A stretch of 64,000 nt of DNA from UBA7330 sp043554545. GTDB lineage: Bacteria; Bacteroidota; Bacteroidia; Cytophagales; Cyclobacteriaceae. This document shows, one piece after another, positions 61,848-64,000 of the stretch. A program made the position numbers and the translations under genes. The notes under the pieces were generated by a model, which saw nothing but the letters and a program-made list of their open reading frames with translations, was not told the DNA's origin and ran no database searches. Position 1 is the stretch's first letter, and every line of letters starts with the position of its first letter. The stretch covers positions 2,542,001 through 2,606,000 of the forward strand of contig CP121337.1 in NCBI GenBank assembly GCA_043554545.1, read 5' to 3'.

Positions 61848-64000
61848 TCAAGGTGTTGGAAATTCATCAACGGTTCCTGTTTTTTCTTTTTGATAGTGGA
61901 AGTCCAATGCTGCCAAACGCACATCGCTTCCGTATGTATCAGCACCACTACCACCATTACGTGTCAATGAACAAATCAATACAGAACTTTCTCTTTTTTC
62001 AGTCCCCCCCTGTCCTGCTATAGATCCATCAAGACTGGCGATACCTTGTGCATAATGAACACCTGCTGTTCCTGCAGCAGTCGTTGTATTAATGGTAGTT
62101 TCAATTGGAAATGGATCAGTAACATTCGCCCAGGAATAGGTAAAGGTCCAATCTACATTACCACCACCACTCGTAAGATAAACAACATGAATATGGAATT
62201 TGATATCAGTTCCTGGCTTGTACTGGTGAGGAAGCTGCGCCGTGAAATATATTCCTTCAGTTTTGCCATTATCAAAATTTAGTAGGGCACCACCACGATA
62301 ATCAACATCTTTAGGTTCATCTGTAAGTTTTTTAGTTTTAACCGAATTTAAGTTTACCTGCAAATCATCCCAGGTAACACTACTCCCTCCTGACTCTACC
62401 GCTGTTTCCAATTCCTGAATGGCTCCTTTGATATCGTTGGCATCACTGATGGTAGAGCCAGTAAATGCTCCCAAGTCTGTAGCTCCTGCTCCTGCTCCTC
62501 CCAACGTTTCAAGGTTGCCAACTGCAGTCGCATTGGTTGCTATTCCTGAGATATCTTGATCTCCTGTATTATCCCCTGATAGATTGGAAGCATTTATTTC
62601 CCCTCCAACACCAACACCACCCGCTACGACTAATGCTCCCGTTGTTGTTGATGTACTTGCTTTTGTTCCATAGATATTAAAAACACTATTCGCAAGTGTA
62701 TTACCATTCTGTTTTAGCATTGTTACAAGATTCACACCATTGTGTCCATCTAAATCCGAACGTGGCTGGGACTGTACAACAAACCCTCCACTGTTATCAT
62801 ATCGGAAAAACACATTATTCGCCCCACTACCAAAAGCACCGGCAGTACCGTCCGTACGAGCAACCCAAAAACCGGCAGGGTTACCCGTTCTACTAATCGA
62901 TAAGGATGATTCACTGTTATCGAACTTAATATTATTGCCAGTACCTGCCCATGCCTTATTAGTATTATCCCAATATTGAAATTCTCCCTCTACGGTACCA
63001 GAAAGGAATCTTGAGTCTTGCACTTTCAACCACTGACTTGAACCACTCTCAGATACAAGAGTTATACTTGTGTTAAGTTGTGTGATAGTTTGACTCGTTG
63101 TTCCACCCACATTATCTGTTACCGCCTGAACTATTACGCTATTTGAGCCAGCTGTCTTAATAATTTTTAAGTTGTCTCCATTATTAAATGCATCAGTATT
63201 AGGAATTGTAATTGTTACATCCCCGGCGGTTGTATTAACTAGAAGAGTTCCCTGAGTGACAGAAGTTGTAGTTGTTGTTGAGATATTTACGAATGGTAGA
63301 GATGTTACATAACTTCCAAAATCTGATATATCTTCCTCTACTAAAGCCCTTCCAACATAACCTGAAGTACCATTCGCCATTAAAGCAAATTTGTCTGTAT
63401 TTGTTGCGGTCACTACATCTGATAATCCTGATAGCTGAAGAGCGCCTAGCTCTGCATCTGTCGCAAACGTTCCGTCAAGATCTACATCTGTATTTGGATC
63501 ACCGCTAATGGCTAAGGTGGTACCTGTCAAGGTTAAGTCTTGTGCATCGGTATTTACATAACCTGATAAGTCTACAGTCGTTCCATCTCCTGTTAAACTC
63601 AAGGTGTTCGTAGTCAGGCTTAAATCCTGGATCTCATTGGTTGCACTCGCATCTGCATCATCTACATTAAGACTGAGTGTTGAACCAGAGCTTAATGTAA
63701 TATTACCTGCTGTTGCATCTGTACTAATATCTTGATCGCCTGTATTCGTTCCGCTTGTTGCTGCTATGATTGCAGCTTGTCCAGCCGTAATACCGGTCTT
63801 AGCAGTGTTCAATGCGATCGCTGCATCCTGGGTGGTTTGACTTGTTTCCAAGTTACTAATAGCTGTATTCTGTGTGATCTGCTCTGTCTCAATTGCACTG
63901 ATCGCTGTGGCATTCGTTGCTATACCAGAGATGTCCTGGTCGCCTGTGTTGGTACCACTGGTGTTTGCAAGGATCGTCGCCTGGGCTCCTGTGATACCTA
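61848..64000 (-). CDS. Repetitive fibre-like protein, C-terminal part (5' end outside window)
   Basis: The frame is open to the window edge, so at least 717 residues. The N-terminal visible part has Gly/Thr/Asn-rich repeats built on SGTNTGDQDIS (ITAGQAAIIAATSGTNTGDQ; ILANTSGTNTGDQDISGIAT; SNLSGDNTGDQDISGIAT) and LSLTG/LDG-type beta repeats, as in tail-fibre-like surface proteins. The C-terminal ~170 residues have LPHQYKPGTDIKFHIHVVY, then YSWANVTDPFP and DFHYQKEKTGT. From memory this is a domain shared with marine phage structural proteins. Either a surface adhesin with phage-like domains or a phage-derived fibre. No T9SS signal at its C-terminus. Confidence 0.72.
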   Translation of the reverse strand, partial: GITGAQATILANTSGTNTGDQDISGIATNATAISAIETEQITQNTAISNLETSQTTQDAAIALNTAKTGITAGQAAIIAATSGTNTGDQDISTDATAGNITLSSGSTLSLNVDDADASATNEIQDLSLTTNTLSLTGDGTTVDLSGYVNTDAQDLTLTGTTLAISGDPNTDVDLDGTFATDAELGALQLSGLSDVVTATNTDKFALMANGTSGYVGRALVEEDISDFGSYVTSLPFVNISTTTTTSVTQGTLLVNTTAGDVTITIPNTDAFNNGDNLKIIKTAGSNSVIVQAVTDNVGGTTSQTITQLNTSITLVSESGSSQWLKVQDSRFLSGTVEGEFQYWDNTNKAWAGTGNNIKFDNSESSLSISRTGNPAGFWVARTDGTAGAFGSGANNVFFRYDNSGGFVVQSQPRSDLDGHNGVNLVTMLKQNGNTLANSVFNIYGTKASTSTTTGALVVAGGVGVGGEINASNLSGDNTGDQDISGIATNATAVGNLETLGGAGAGATDLGAFTGSTISDANDIKGAIQELETAVESGGSSVTWDDLQVNLNSVKTKKLTDEPKDVDYRGGALLNFDNGKTEGIYFTAQLPHQYKPGTDIKFHIHVVYLTSGGGNVDWTFTYSWANVTDPFPIETTINTTTAAGTAGVHYAQGIASLDGSIAGQGGTEKRESSVLICSLTRNGGSGADTYGSDVRLAALDFHYQKEKTGTVDEFPTP

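Noticed and set aside
62390..63990. Degenerate repeats at the right edge considered as a CRISPR or minisatellite
   Set aside because: The repeats keep a minus-strand reading frame and encode Gly/Thr/Asp-rich peptide repeats, so they are coding repeats of a fibre-like protein.

Overview
The window (AT-rich, roughly 40% GC by eye) looks like a chromosome segment of a Bacteroidota bacterium, probably a marine Cytophagales/Fulvivirgaceae-type organism. The markers are a lipoprotein form of TamA (TamL) overlapping tamB, a C-terminal type IX secretion sorting domain on a secreted phosphatase, a CzcA pump fused to a TolC-like domain, and many SPII lipoproteins. I see no rRNA, tRNA or CRISPR array.

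Layout. 1-6105 is backbone: the 3' part of tamB, tamL, a 413-bp tandem duplication of the tamL tail, and mnmE. 6091-38772 is a mobile genomic island of about 32.7 kb inserted at the 3' end of mnmE. It starts with an excisionase-like HTH gene and a tyrosine recombinase and ends in a near-perfect copy of the mnmE tail (attR). Both ends carry the same 19-bp integrase-arm-like repeat. The island holds a replication/primase-like gene (DUF3987), two relatives of one unknown HTH family, a TM0106-type nuclease-helicase, and a large leftward operon: PLD-helicase, adenine-type methylase, McrB with an EVE-like insert, McrC, and an unknown 377-aa protein. Further right come an SRA-like/HNH nuclease, a REP-associated transposase remnant, a UDG-like protein, a DUF2779 nuclease with a PGN_0703-type nuclease broken by an in-frame stop, a GmrSD-like DUF262 enzyme coupled to a WYL regulator, and a Bcs1-like AAA ATPase beside attR. 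It reads as a restriction and anti-phage defence island.

38773-46650 lies between attR and a second, diverged copy of the island's right end, 55/75 identical without gaps. It is probably the relic of an older, related element in the same site. It carries a DUF3137 membrane protein, REP/RAYT debris, a purple-acid-type phosphatase with a TPR partner, a small lipoprotein and an ABM-like protein.

46673-61636 looks like ordinary backbone: a sulfatase lipoprotein, small membrane proteins, a NaChBac-type channel, and a complete metal-efflux locus (response regulator, histidine kinase, CzcA-TolC fusion, CusB/CzcB adaptor). Each metal-locus transcription unit is preceded by 7-bp CTTAAG-like sites spaced exactly 11 bp apart. 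Then follow a PhnA/YjdM-like protein, an M28 peptidase and an NTF2-like protein. The right edge is the 3' part of a repetitive fibre-like protein on the minus strand that runs off the window.
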